A stretch of DNA of 14,657 nt from Kofleriaceae bacterium (GTDB lineage: Bacteria; Myxococcota_A; Polyangia; Haliangiales; Haliangiaceae). Shown here piece after piece: positions 9,444 through 14,657 of this stretch (the first letter of the stretch is position 1; each line of letters starts with the position of its first letter). The notes below the pieces were generated by a model. It made no database searches. It saw only the letters and a program-made list of their open reading frames with translations, and had not been told where the DNA came from. The position numbers and the translations under genes were made by a program. Location of the stretch: positions 1 through 14,657 of the forward strand of contig JAHEAK010000053.1 in NCBI GenBank assembly GCA_024642805.1. The letters are read 5' to 3'.

Positions 9444-10657
9444 AGGCACTGGCAGTCGTTGTTCTGACGCAAGCAGCTCTCGCCAGAGCCGGCCGCCAGG
9501 ACTTCGTCCCAGCTCGACGAGGCCAGATCGAAGCGCCAGGTATCGTCGAGATGATCGCTGCAGTCGGACTCGCCGCCGAAGAGCCACAGGCCGCCTTGGG
9601 CGTAGCCGAGGAAGCCGCCGGATCGACGCTCGGGACCAGAGAGATCCTCGGTGACGTAGTCCTTGGGAATTTCCTGGGCGTTGCCGAGGCAGCCGAGAGC
9701 GGCGCCCGTGAAGGTGTCGCCTGCCCACAGGTTGCTAAAGGCGCTGGCGTTGGGATCGAAGGCCCACACGTCGTTGGCGACGCCGAGGTCGGCGTGCCCG
9801 CCCATGATGATGTACTGATCGCCCTCCTTGTCGTAGGTCATCTGCGCGGAGAAGCGCCCCGATGGTCCGCTTGTGCCATCGCTCAGTTTGCTCCACGCGC
9901 CGCTGGCAAGATCCAGCGAGTAGAGATCACGATTGCCAGCCGTGACGAAGTCACCAACCTGACCGCCGTAGACGATGAGCTTGTTGCGCTTGCTGTCGTG
10001 GGTGTAACCGACGAAGAGGCGATTGGGCGCTGGCGCTTGCCCGGAGACACTCACTTCCTGCCAGGTGCCGCCGCTAAACTTCCAGACCTCGGTCGAGACA
10101 TCGATGGTCAGGGCGCTCGGGTTGGTGTCGCCACCATAGACATAGAAGCTGTCGCTGGCGGCGTCGTAGGCGGCTGCCGCGAAGTAGCGCGGGGCTGGAC
10201 CATCGGTGCCGTCGCTCAGTCGCTCCCAGGTGCGGGCGCTGAAGTCGAAGGCCCACAGATCGTTGTACAGGGTGTAGTTGCCCGTCATGCCGGTTGGCCG
10301 AAAGCGACCGCCAAAGACCAACATGCGCTGCGCGTTGCTGTCGAAGGCAACCGCGTGCCGACCGCGCGCGCTCGGTCCGCCTGGATTGGTCAGCGCCCAA
10401 CCGAGACCTGGCTCGAAGATCCAGGTGTCGTTGCGATACGCGGCCTGTGGAATCTGATTGACGATGGGACCGTCGTCGCCGCCGAAGACCGCGAACACGC
10501 CGGTATCAGGATCGATGGCGCCGTGAATATCACTGCGTTTGGTCGGCTTGAGTTGATTTTGCAGACCGGCATCTGGCCCGCCATTGCCTCCGCCGTCATC
10601 GCCACAAGCCCCACAAAGCACTGCAAAAGCCAGGGAAACGCTCAGTACCTGATGCAT
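9434..10657 (-). CDS. Kelch-repeat beta-propeller lipoprotein
   Basis: The protein has 407 residues. A short signal peptide ends in VLCGAC (Cys18), followed by a Gly/Asp-rich linker (DDGGGNGGPDAG), a common exit from the lipid anchor. Residues 43-385 carry Kelch blades, each with a Gly-Gly pair after hydrophobic residues: 59-60, 116-117, 175-176, 231-232, 286-287 and 361-362, and 'D-x-W-x-F/Y' strands such as NDTWIFEP, NDLWAFDF, TEVWKFSG, RDLYSLDL, NDVWAFDP and DDTWRFDL. That makes six blades, closing a propeller. The C-terminal tail has four Cys in its last 13 residues (CLRQNNDCQCLCI), perhaps disulfide-bonded. Kelch propellers bind proteins or carbohydrates, or act as oxidases in some families; nothing here points to a catalytic site. 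It overlaps the next lipoprotein gene, so the two are probably one transcript. Confidence 0.88.
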   Translation of the reverse strand: MHQVLSVSLAFAVLCGACGDDGGGNGGPDAGLQNQLKPTKRSDIHGAIDPDTGVFAVFGGDDGPIVNQIPQAAYRNDTWIFEPGLGWALTNPGGPSARGRHAVAFDSNAQRMLVFGGRFRPTGMTGNYTLYNDLWAFDFSARTWERLSDGTDGPAPRYFAAAAYDAASDSFYVYGGDTNPSALTIDVSTEVWKFSGGTWQEVSVSGQAPAPNRLFVGYTHDSKRNKLIVYGGQVGDFVTAGNRDLYSLDLASGAWSKLSDGTSGPSGRFSAQMTYDKEGDQYIIMGGHADLGVANDVWAFDPNASAFSNLWAGDTFTGAALGCLGNAQEIPKDYVTEDLSGPERRSGGFLGYAQGGLWLFGGESDCSDHLDDTWRFDLASSSWDEVLAAGSGESCLRQNNDCQCLCI

Positions 10658-10700
10658 GGCTGGAGTAGGCCACAGCCCGGCCGCTCACACAAGTGCTGCC

Positions 10701-10725
10701 GCCAAGGCCAGCTGCCCTCCTTGGC
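10701..10725. promoter_or_regulatory. Inverted repeat in a divergent promoter region
   Basis: GCCAAGG (10701-10707) and CCTTGGC (10719-10725) form a 7-base inverted repeat with an 11-base spacer inside the 97-base gap between the divergent Kelch gene and the secreted-protein gene. It could be an operator or an RNA hairpin. The spacing between arm centres (about 18 bases) is not two helical turns exactly, and no -35/-10 pair is clear, so the role is open. Confidence 0.3.
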
Positions 10726-10754
10726 CGCGAGTGGAGCTGTTAGAGTCAGTGGCG

Positions 10755-11447
10755 ATGAGCCAGTTGTGCGCGCGAACGCTGCTCGCATGTGTGACCGCGC
10801 TGGTGTGTCTGCACAGCCCGCGATCGGCGAGAGCCCAGAGTGGCGGGCTCTTCTTGCAGATGGACACGCAGCTCGAGCGCACTCGCCAACCGGAGAAGCT
10901 CAAGGGACTGCGCGATGTGCACAGCGCAGGCATGGCCGTCGATGCCTACGGTGGCAGCGCGCACATTGGATTTGCCGCCTACCTGAATGTGCACTTCGGC
11001 GGCGGCTACCAGGGCGGCTTCGCCTACCGGGTCTCGCTCTTGCCCGTTGGCGTTGCGCTCTACGATCGATCACAGACCATTGGCCTGGCCTTCGCGACCG
11101 GTCTGCAGTTGCAAGGAGTCACCGGGCATCAAGTGATCGGCGTGCAGCAACCGCTTCGCGCCGATCTGCGAGTGCGCCTCGGCACGCACCTGCTCCTCGA
11201 CATGTGGGCCTCCAGTGATGTGGCTCTGGGAACGCGCCGCGACCAGGGCTCGAGGAACGCACCTGTCGGTGACGAGCTGCAGGCTGGTGCCTCGCTGCGC
11301 ATTGGCCGCGGTGGTGATCGAGATGAGGGTCGTCACTCGCTGCGCTACGGCAGCGGCTACTTTGTCGGCGTGCTCTATGCCGAGCGCTTTGCCAACGAGT
11401 TTTGGGGACTGGCCATTGGCCACGGCATGGACATGCACGGCAGCTGA
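10755..11447 (+). CDS. Secreted protein of unknown function, possibly an outer-membrane barrel
   Basis: I chose the ATG at 10755 (230 residues) because it gives a clean signal peptide: MSQLCARTLLACVTALVCLH with a cleavage site near ARAQ (28-31). The frame is open upstream to 10656, but that extension lacks family character and enters the promoter gap. The mature protein is Gly-rich with alternating hydrophobic residues and regular turns: HIGFAAYLNVHFGGGYQGGFA, YRVSLLPVGVALYDRSQTIGLAFATGLQLQG (each quoted in part), LRVRLGTHLLLDMWAS, and a final stretch YFVGVLYAERFANEFWGLAIGHG. This pattern fits amphipathic beta strands, so an outer-membrane barrel is possible, but I do not recognise the family. 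It is convergent with the DUF3750-like gene and divergent from the Kelch gene. No clear ribosome site is visible. Confidence 0.7.
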   Translation: MSQLCARTLLACVTALVCLHSPRSARAQSGGLFLQMDTQLERTRQPEKLKGLRDVHSAGMAVDAYGGSAHIGFAAYLNVHFGGGYQGGFAYRVSLLPVGVALYDRSQTIGLAFATGLQLQGVTGHQVIGVQQPLRADLRVRLGTHLLLDMWASSDVALGTRRDQGSRNAPVGDELQAGASLRIGRGGDRDEGRHSLRYGSGYFVGVLYAERFANEFWGLAIGHGMDMHGS

Positions 11448-11480
11448 GCTGTGACTAGCTCCCTGGCGCGCTGGCTCAGC
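11443..11480. terminator. Possible hairpin spanning two convergent stop codons
   Basis: GCTGAGC (11443-11449) and GCTCAGC (11474-11480) are a perfect 7-base inverted repeat, 24 bases apart. Each arm contains the stop codon of one of the two convergent genes (TGA at 11445-11447; TCA complement at 11476-11478). The loop is long and there is no T-run, so this is a weak terminator candidate. Confidence 0.3.
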
Positions 11481-12117
11481 GATCCGCGAAGCCGATGCGA
11501 CCAGGACCAAAGGGAATGACGATCGCGGGCGGCCAGAGGTCGACGCCAAAGGCGAGACTGAGAAGGTGCAGCTCGACGCCTTCGGTCAAACCGACCCGAA
11601 AGCCGAGCAAGGGCGTCTCGACCTGCACGCCCGTGCCACCGCTGGTCCACGAGGCACCGATGTAGCGGCCGCGGTAGTCCTTGCCAATGGCGGTGGCCGG
11701 CAAGTCCGCGTGCAAGTGACATTTGCGCAAGAGACGATCGATGAAGGTGTTGCTGTTGGGCCCGGGATAGGCCAGGTAGCTGCGCACGTAGAGCGCATCC
11801 TTCCAGCGATGGAGGCAGGCAATGCCACGCGAGGCCTCGGTGCCGCGCCAGATGGCGTGTACCTCGACCTGACCGTGATTGGTCTTGAGCGGGCCGGGTC
11901 CAAATCCGCCGTACTCTACCTTGTACCACTCCCCCTGCCCTTCTTCGCGCACAGCAAACCACGCGTGGCGGGCGATGGTGTCAATGGGCTCGGGCATGGT
12001 GACGCTAGCAAGCATGATGACCGCGTCGCTGCCCCCTGGCAGCGTGACCGGATGACGAAAGATCGCGCACGCACTCAGGAGCCAGGCACTGATCGAGATC
12101 AGAAGGGCGCGGTGCAT
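11476..12117 (-). CDS. DUF3750-like lipoprotein
   Basis: The protein has 213 residues. The signal peptide MHRALLISISAWLLSAC ends in a perfect lipobox (LSAC, Cys17), so it should be lipid-anchored in the envelope. The body has HAWFAVREEG (51-60), WYKVEYGGFGPG (64-75), a conserved-looking AYPGPNSNTFIDRLLRKC (116-133), and a hydrophobic C terminus (GVDLWPPAIVIPFGPGRIGFADR, in part). The 'HAWF' and 'GPNSNTF' patterns match what I remember of the DUF3750 family, whose function is unknown; I could not confirm this by search. His51, Cys101, Cys133, His134 and Asn121/Asn123 are candidates for functional residues but no active site is established. It is divergent from the MFS exporter (46-base gap) and convergent with the secreted-protein gene. 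Confidence 0.72.
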   Translation of the reverse strand: MHRALLISISAWLLSACAIFRHPVTLPGGSDAVIMLASVTMPEPIDTIARHAWFAVREEGQGEWYKVEYGGFGPGPLKTNHGQVEVHAIWRGTEASRGIACLHRWKDALYVRSYLAYPGPNSNTFIDRLLRKCHLHADLPATAIGKDYRGRYIGASWTSGGTGVQVETPLLGFRVGLTEGVELHLLSLAFGVDLWPPAIVIPFGPGRIGFADR

Positions 12118-12139
12118 GCGCAGAATCTAACACCCATAC

Positions 12140-12148
12140 TGCTATGAT
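12140..12148 (+). promoter_or_regulatory. Extended -10 promoter element for the MFS gene
   Basis: TGCTATGAT contains TG, one base, then TATGAT (12143-12148; one mismatch to TATAAT), the form of an extended -10 sigma-70 element. No good -35 lies 17 bases upstream, which is normal for extended -10 promoters. Transcription would begin near 12155, leaving a leader of only about nine bases before the GTG at 12164. Confidence 0.45.
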
Positions 12149-12163
12149 GCCTGCGGGCAGATC

Positions 12164-13375
12164 GTGAGCACCGGACCGAGAAAAGGCGCGCTCGTCTTCA
12201 TTCTAGTGACGATGGCGATCGACTCCGTTGGCTTCGGTCTCATCATTCCCGTCCTGCCCTCGCTGCTCAAAGAGCTCACGGGTGTGAGCGCGGGTCAAGC
12301 TGCGCCCTGGGCCGGCTACCTGGCCTTTACCTACGCGGCCATGAACTTTCTCTTTGGCCCGCTGCTCGGCAACCTGAGCGATCGCTTTGGCCGTCGGCCG
12401 GTCCTGCTCTTTTCGTTGGCCACGCTTGGCATCGATTACATCTTGATGGGTGTTGCGCACAGCATCTGGTTGCTCTTCATCGGCCGCCTTCTCTCGGGCA
12501 TCTCGGGCGCGACCTTGTCGACGGCCAAGGCCTACATCGCTGACATCACGCCCGCCGAACATCGCGCCAAGGCCTTCGGCATGGTCGGCGCCGCCTTCGG
12601 GCTCGGCTTTGTCTTCGGTCCCGCCATCGGTGGCCTCCTCGGCGACATCGATGCGCGCGCGCCCTTCTTCGCGGCAGCCGCGTTGGCCCTGGTCAACGTG
12701 CTCTACGGATTCTTCATCTTGCCCGAGTCGCTCAACGCCGAGGATCGCCGACCCTTTGAGGCCTCGCGCGCCAATCCCCTCGGTGCCTTCTTGCAACTCT
12801 CGAAGCTGCCGACCGTCAAATGGCTACTGCTGGCGGTGGCGCTCTTTCACTTTGCGCACTTCGTGTATCCGGCGACCTGGAGCTTTCACGCCGACGCTCG
12901 CTACCACTGGGGCTCCAAAGAGATTGGCTGGTCGCTGGGAGCCGTCGGCATCGGTTTCACCATCGTGCAAGGCGGCCTCATCGGGCCCATTCTCAATCGC
13001 CTCGGCTCGGAGAAGACCGCCGTCTTTGGCCTCTTGTGCAATGTCGTGGCTTTCGTCGGCTTTGCCTTCGCCAGTGAGCCCTGGATGATCTACGCGTGGA
13101 TTCCGGTGTCGGCGCTCGGAGCGGTTGGCGGTCCTGCGGTTGGCGCCCTGGTCTCCGCGCGAGTGGCCTCCAACGCCCAGGGCGAATTGCAGGGCGCCAT
13201 GGCCAGCTTGCAAGCCCTGGCCAGTATGACCAGCCCCATTTTGATGACTCAGATTTTTTCTCACTTCGTCGATGGAGCCATCGGCAAACCGTTCTACGGT
13301 GCCGCCTTCTTGCTGGCCGCCGTCTTGACCGTGATCTCCATGGTTCCGCTGCGCGTGGGCCTGCGGGCTCGCTAG
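12164..13375 (+). CDS. TetA-like major facilitator drug exporter (DHA1, 12 helices)
   Basis: The protein has 403 residues, usual for a 12-helix MFS antiporter. The first helix has VTMAIDSVGFGLIIPVLP (15-32), matching the TetA first helix including Asp20 and the 'IIPVLP' end. Motif A is GNLSDRFGRRP (69-79) in the first cytoplasmic loop, and the fourth helix has GRLLSGISGAT (107-117), followed by AKAYIADITP (121-130) and the motif C region AFGLGFVFGPAIGG (144-157). These are the marks of the TCR/Tet class of proton-driven efflux pumps; the substrate cannot be read from sequence, and chromosomal relatives are often not tetracycline pumps. The start is GTG, chosen because the protein then has the usual short cytoplasmic N terminus. 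No clear ribosome site precedes it. The stop (TAG, 13373-13375) abuts an insertion element. Confidence 0.88.
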   Translation: MSTGPRKGALVFILVTMAIDSVGFGLIIPVLPSLLKELTGVSAGQAAPWAGYLAFTYAAMNFLFGPLLGNLSDRFGRRPVLLFSLATLGIDYILMGVAHSIWLLFIGRLLSGISGATLSTAKAYIADITPAEHRAKAFGMVGAAFGLGFVFGPAIGGLLGDIDARAPFFAAAALALVNVLYGFFILPESLNAEDRRPFEASRANPLGAFLQLSKLPTVKWLLLAVALFHFAHFVYPATWSFHADARYHWGSKEIGWSLGAVGIGFTIVQGGLIGPILNRLGSEKTAVFGLLCNVVAFVGFAFASEPWMIYAWIPVSALGAVGGPAVGALVSARVASNAQGELQGAMASLQALASMTSPILMTQIFSHFVDGAIGKPFYGAAFLLAAVLTVISMVPLRVGLRAR

Positions 13376-13392
13376 CCTAGCAGGCTGCTGAA
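13374..13392 (+). repeat. Left terminal inverted repeat plus CTAG duplication
   Basis: AGCCTAGCAGGCTGCTGAA is the exact reverse complement of 13631-13649. The outer AGC and CTAG belong to the target site; the inner 12 bases are the element end. The MFS stop codon TAG (13373-13375) overlaps the first two bases of this repeat. Confidence 0.88.
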
Positions 13393-13642
13393 CAATTCAG
13401 CAATCACGCGCTAGCTGTGCTCAAACTGCTGAGCCTTCAAGAGTTGCTCTGGCGGAATCGAAGGACGGCCGCGCTTTGAATAGTTGCCGATGGCGCTCGC
13501 ACAGACCAAGCGAAGACCTCAGTCCCCTATCGGCGAGGACTCTTTGCGCACGGCCACTGCGGCCCTGGCACGCCCAGGCCCCCCACGGCCTAACCCAAGA
13601 CGTGCTACCACCGGCGCTCGCTCCCATTTCTTCAGCAGCCTG
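13381..13642 (-). mobile_element. Decayed, internally deleted insertion element (IS1182-like)
   Basis: A 262-base block lies between the convergent MFS and lysR stops. Its ends are a perfect 12-base inverted repeat, CAGGCTGCTGAA (13381-13392) and TTCAGCAGCCTG (13631-13642). Directly outside both ends is CTAG (13377-13380 and 13643-13646), the expected target duplication. Because the target is itself palindromic, the apparent inverted repeat reaches 19 bases on each side. Inside, on the minus strand, is a scrap of transposase (YSKRGRPSIPPEQLLKA). An intact element of this type is about 1.5 kb, so most of the transposase is gone and the copy can move only if a related enzyme acts on its ends. 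Family assignment rests on the protein scrap and my memory of the family's ends. Confidence 0.82.
13411..13518 (-). pseudogene. Remnant of IS1182-like transposase N-terminal region
   Basis: This minus-strand frame runs from a stop to TAG at 13411-13413 and encodes 35 residues. Seventeen of them, YSKRGRPSIPPEQLLKA (13432-13482), match the N-terminal block of IS1182-group transposases, where 'Y-x-x-x-GRPSIPPE-x-LL-x-A-LLLQ' precedes the 'Y-S-x-R-S-E-R' segment. After KA the reading changes to QQFEHS and stops, so the catalytic part is deleted and the sequence passes directly to the left inverted repeat. The residues before the match (GLRLVCASAIGN) do not resemble the family and an in-frame stop lies upstream. 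No functional protein can be made. Confidence 0.78.
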
Positions 13643-13649
13643 CTAGGCT
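13631..13649 (-). repeat. Right terminal inverted repeat plus CTAG duplication
   Basis: TTCAGCAGCCTGCTAGGCT is the exact reverse complement of 13374-13392. CTAG (13643-13646) is the target duplication and includes the complement of the lysR stop codon (TAG, 13645-13643). Confidence 0.88.
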
Positions 13650-14533
13650 TGCACGTAGCGCTGCAGCACACCCTGGCACCAGTCCCAGACCACGCGGTTG
13701 AGAGCAGCGCGGCGCATGTCCTCATGCGCGACCAACCAGAAGGGCACGGCCTCAAGCGAGTCCCCGGTCTCGATCGCCACAAGCTCGGGATAGCGGCGCG
13801 CGATCGGAACCTGAATGGCGGCGATGCCACAACCGGCGCGCGCCAGCGCCAGGTGGGCGGCCAGCGAATCGGTGCGCACGACGAAGCGATCCGCGCTGAA
13901 ACGCGGATCCACGCTGGCGAAGGCCTGCGCCAGCGGCCCCTTGCTGTCGAAACCAATGAGCTCGTGTTCGAGCACGGCGGTCAGCGAGGTGGGCATTCCA
14001 CGCCGTTCGAGGTATGTGCGCGAGGCATAGAAGCCGATGGCGACACTGCCAATCAACTTTGCTATCAGCTCCGATTCGCGCGGCCGAAAGAGACGAATAG
14101 CGATGTCGGCGTCGCCGCGGGTGAGATCACTTGGCAGGTTGTCGAGCACCAATTCGACCGCGATGCCAGGATGGGTGCTGCGAAGAACACCTAGAGCTGG
14201 CGCGAGCACTTCGGTGCCGACGATTTCACTGGCCGCGATCCGCACGCTGCCTTCGAGAAGCTCGCGCACGCCCACCGCCAGGCGCTCAAAGCCGGTCACG
14301 GCTTGCTCCACTCGCTCGGCAGCGGGCACAAGCTCCAGCGCACGTTCGGTGAGGCGCACACCGCGCGGGTGACGCAGGAAGAGCCGCATGCCCAGAGCCT
14401 GCTCGAGGGCCTGAACCTGGCGAGTCACGGTCGGCTGACTGGCCCCGAGGCGCTGAGCAGCGGCCGTCAGGGAGCCGGTGCGCGCGACGGCCAGAAAGGT
14501 GCGCGCCAGGGTCCAATCCATTTCGATATTCAT
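13643..14533 (-). CDS. LysR-family transcriptional regulator
   Basis: The protein has 296 residues, the normal length for LysR. Residues 8-65 are the winged helix-turn-helix: FLAVARTGSLTAAAQRLGAS (13-32), QPTVTRQVQALEQALGMRLF (33-52), then RHPRGVRLTERA. A linker helix (68-93) leads to the effector-binding domain from about residue 93 (GSVRIAASEIVGTEVLAP) to the end, including DLTRGDADIAIRLFRP (136-151) and LARAGCGIAAIQVPIARRYP. The pattern is like regulators of the AaeR/DhcR-type subgroup, but the effector cannot be told. ATG at 14533 is used; ATG at 14521 (MDWTLART) would also give a complete DNA-binding domain. The gene faces away from a partial gene at 14600, its probable target, and it is convergent with the MFS exporter. 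Its stop lies in the target duplication of the insertion element. Confidence 0.93.
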   Translation of the reverse strand: MNIEMDWTLARTFLAVARTGSLTAAAQRLGASQPTVTRQVQALEQALGMRLFLRHPRGVRLTERALELVPAAERVEQAVTGFERLAVGVRELLEGSVRIAASEIVGTEVLAPALGVLRSTHPGIAVELVLDNLPSDLTRGDADIAIRLFRPRESELIAKLIGSVAIGFYASRTYLERRGMPTSLTAVLEHELIGFDSKGPLAQAFASVDPRFSADRFVVRTDSLAAHLALARAGCGIAAIQVPIARRYPELVAIETGDSLEAVPFWLVAHEDMRRAALNRVVWDWCQGVLQRYVQA

Positions 14534-14548
14534 TTCTGCATTACGTGC

Positions 14549-14564
14549 ATACCATGATGGCTAT
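14549..14564. promoter_or_regulatory. Candidate LysR operator
   Basis: ATACCATGATGGCTAT contains a perfect CCAT-G-ATGG palindrome flanked by ATA and TAT, with one extra base on the right. It lies in the 66-base gap between lysR and the divergent gene, where LysR proteins usually bind. A second candidate is TGCA-N5-TGCA at 14537-14549. A poor promoter pair for the plus-strand gene may be TTGATT (14566-14571) with CATAGT (14587-14592), 15 bases apart. All are inferences from symmetry and position. Confidence 0.35.
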
Positions 14565-14599
14565 TTTGATTCGCAAGAGAATGCCTCATAGTGATTGTC

Positions 14600-14657
14600 A
14601 TGAGAACGATGTTTATGATTCTAGGCATTTGGCTACTTGCAACCACCTCGGCTATGG
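14600..14657 (+). CDS. Start of an exported protein, cut by the window edge
   Basis: The ATG at 14600 opens a frame that runs to the window end and encodes MRTMFMILGIWLLATTSAM, a typical signal-peptide start (one Arg, then a hydrophobic core, then small residues TTSA). No family can be named from 19 residues. It is divergent from lysR with 66 bases between, the classic layout of a LysR regulator and its target. The base composition of 14534-14657 is about 43% GC by hand count, clearly lower than in the rest of the window. No strong ribosome site is visible, and ATG at 14609 or 14615 would also be possible starts. Confidence 0.5.
   Translation, partial: MRTMFMILGIWLLATTSAM

Noticed and set aside
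9444..9728. An N-terminal extension of the small lipoprotein inside the Kelch gene
   Set aside because: It is Arg-rich filler that would bury the lipoprotein signal peptide deep in the protein; the Kelch frame explains these bases.
9224..11218. A very long plus-strand open frame (664 codons) opposite the Kelch and lipoprotein genes
   Set aside because: It has no recognisable domain, ends in Arg/Ser/Ala-rich filler, and lies antisense to a clear six-blade Kelch protein with a signal peptide. It is a GC-rich shadow frame.
13421..13627. A 68-residue minus-strand open frame within the insertion element
   Set aside because: It resembles no family, while the neighbouring frame holds the transposase block; the whole stretch is decayed element DNA.

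Overview
The window looks like the chromosome of a GC-rich (low to mid 60s % by eye) myxobacterium-like deltaproteobacterium (Myxococcota). The reasons are the many exported lipoproteins with Gly/Asp-rich starts after the lipid-anchored Cys, the Kelch lipoprotein, the FEPLVDGD...GPQGGFHFYG lipoprotein family, and the form of the Bat operon. The taxon is an inference from style; there is no rRNA or marker gene here.

Region 1 (1-7687, minus strand) is one tightly packed operon of the MoxR/Bat ('Bacteroides aerotolerance') type. In transcription order it is moxR AAA+ ATPase, a DUF58 protein, a lipoprotein joining a BatD-like ectodomain to a DUF4381-like tail, two membrane-anchored von Willebrand A proteins (BatA- and BatB-like), a very large BatC-like TPR/coiled-coil lipoprotein with a Gln/Asp/Asn repeat tail, and the start of batD, cut by the window edge. 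Junctions are ATGA, TAATG or TAGTG overlaps, or gaps of at most 23 bases, so translation is probably coupled. All three VWA-fold proteins keep their metal-site residues. The likely job is a MoxR-powered envelope machine for metal-dependent protein interactions. The molecular role of such systems is poorly defined.

Region 2 (7688-8858, plus) is a divergent, short threonine dehydratase/serine racemase-like PLP enzyme without an ACT domain, ending at a hairpin.

Region 3 (8889-12117) carries exported proteins: a Kelch-propeller lipoprotein overlapping a small lipoprotein (minus), a divergent secreted protein of unknown function (plus), and a DUF3750-like lipoprotein (minus).

Region 4 (12118-14657) holds a TetA-like MFS drug exporter (plus) convergent with a LysR regulator (minus). 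Between their stop codons sits a 262-base decayed insertion element with perfect terminal inverted repeats, CTAG duplications and a remnant of an IS1182-like transposase. To the right of lysR a divergent gene begins with a signal peptide and runs off the window; it is the best candidate for the LysR target.

I saw no tRNA, rRNA, CRISPR array or replication origin. The most distinctive items are the insertion element inserted at the exact seam of two convergent genes and the unusual composition of the Bat operon. I did not find a convincing wholly new system.
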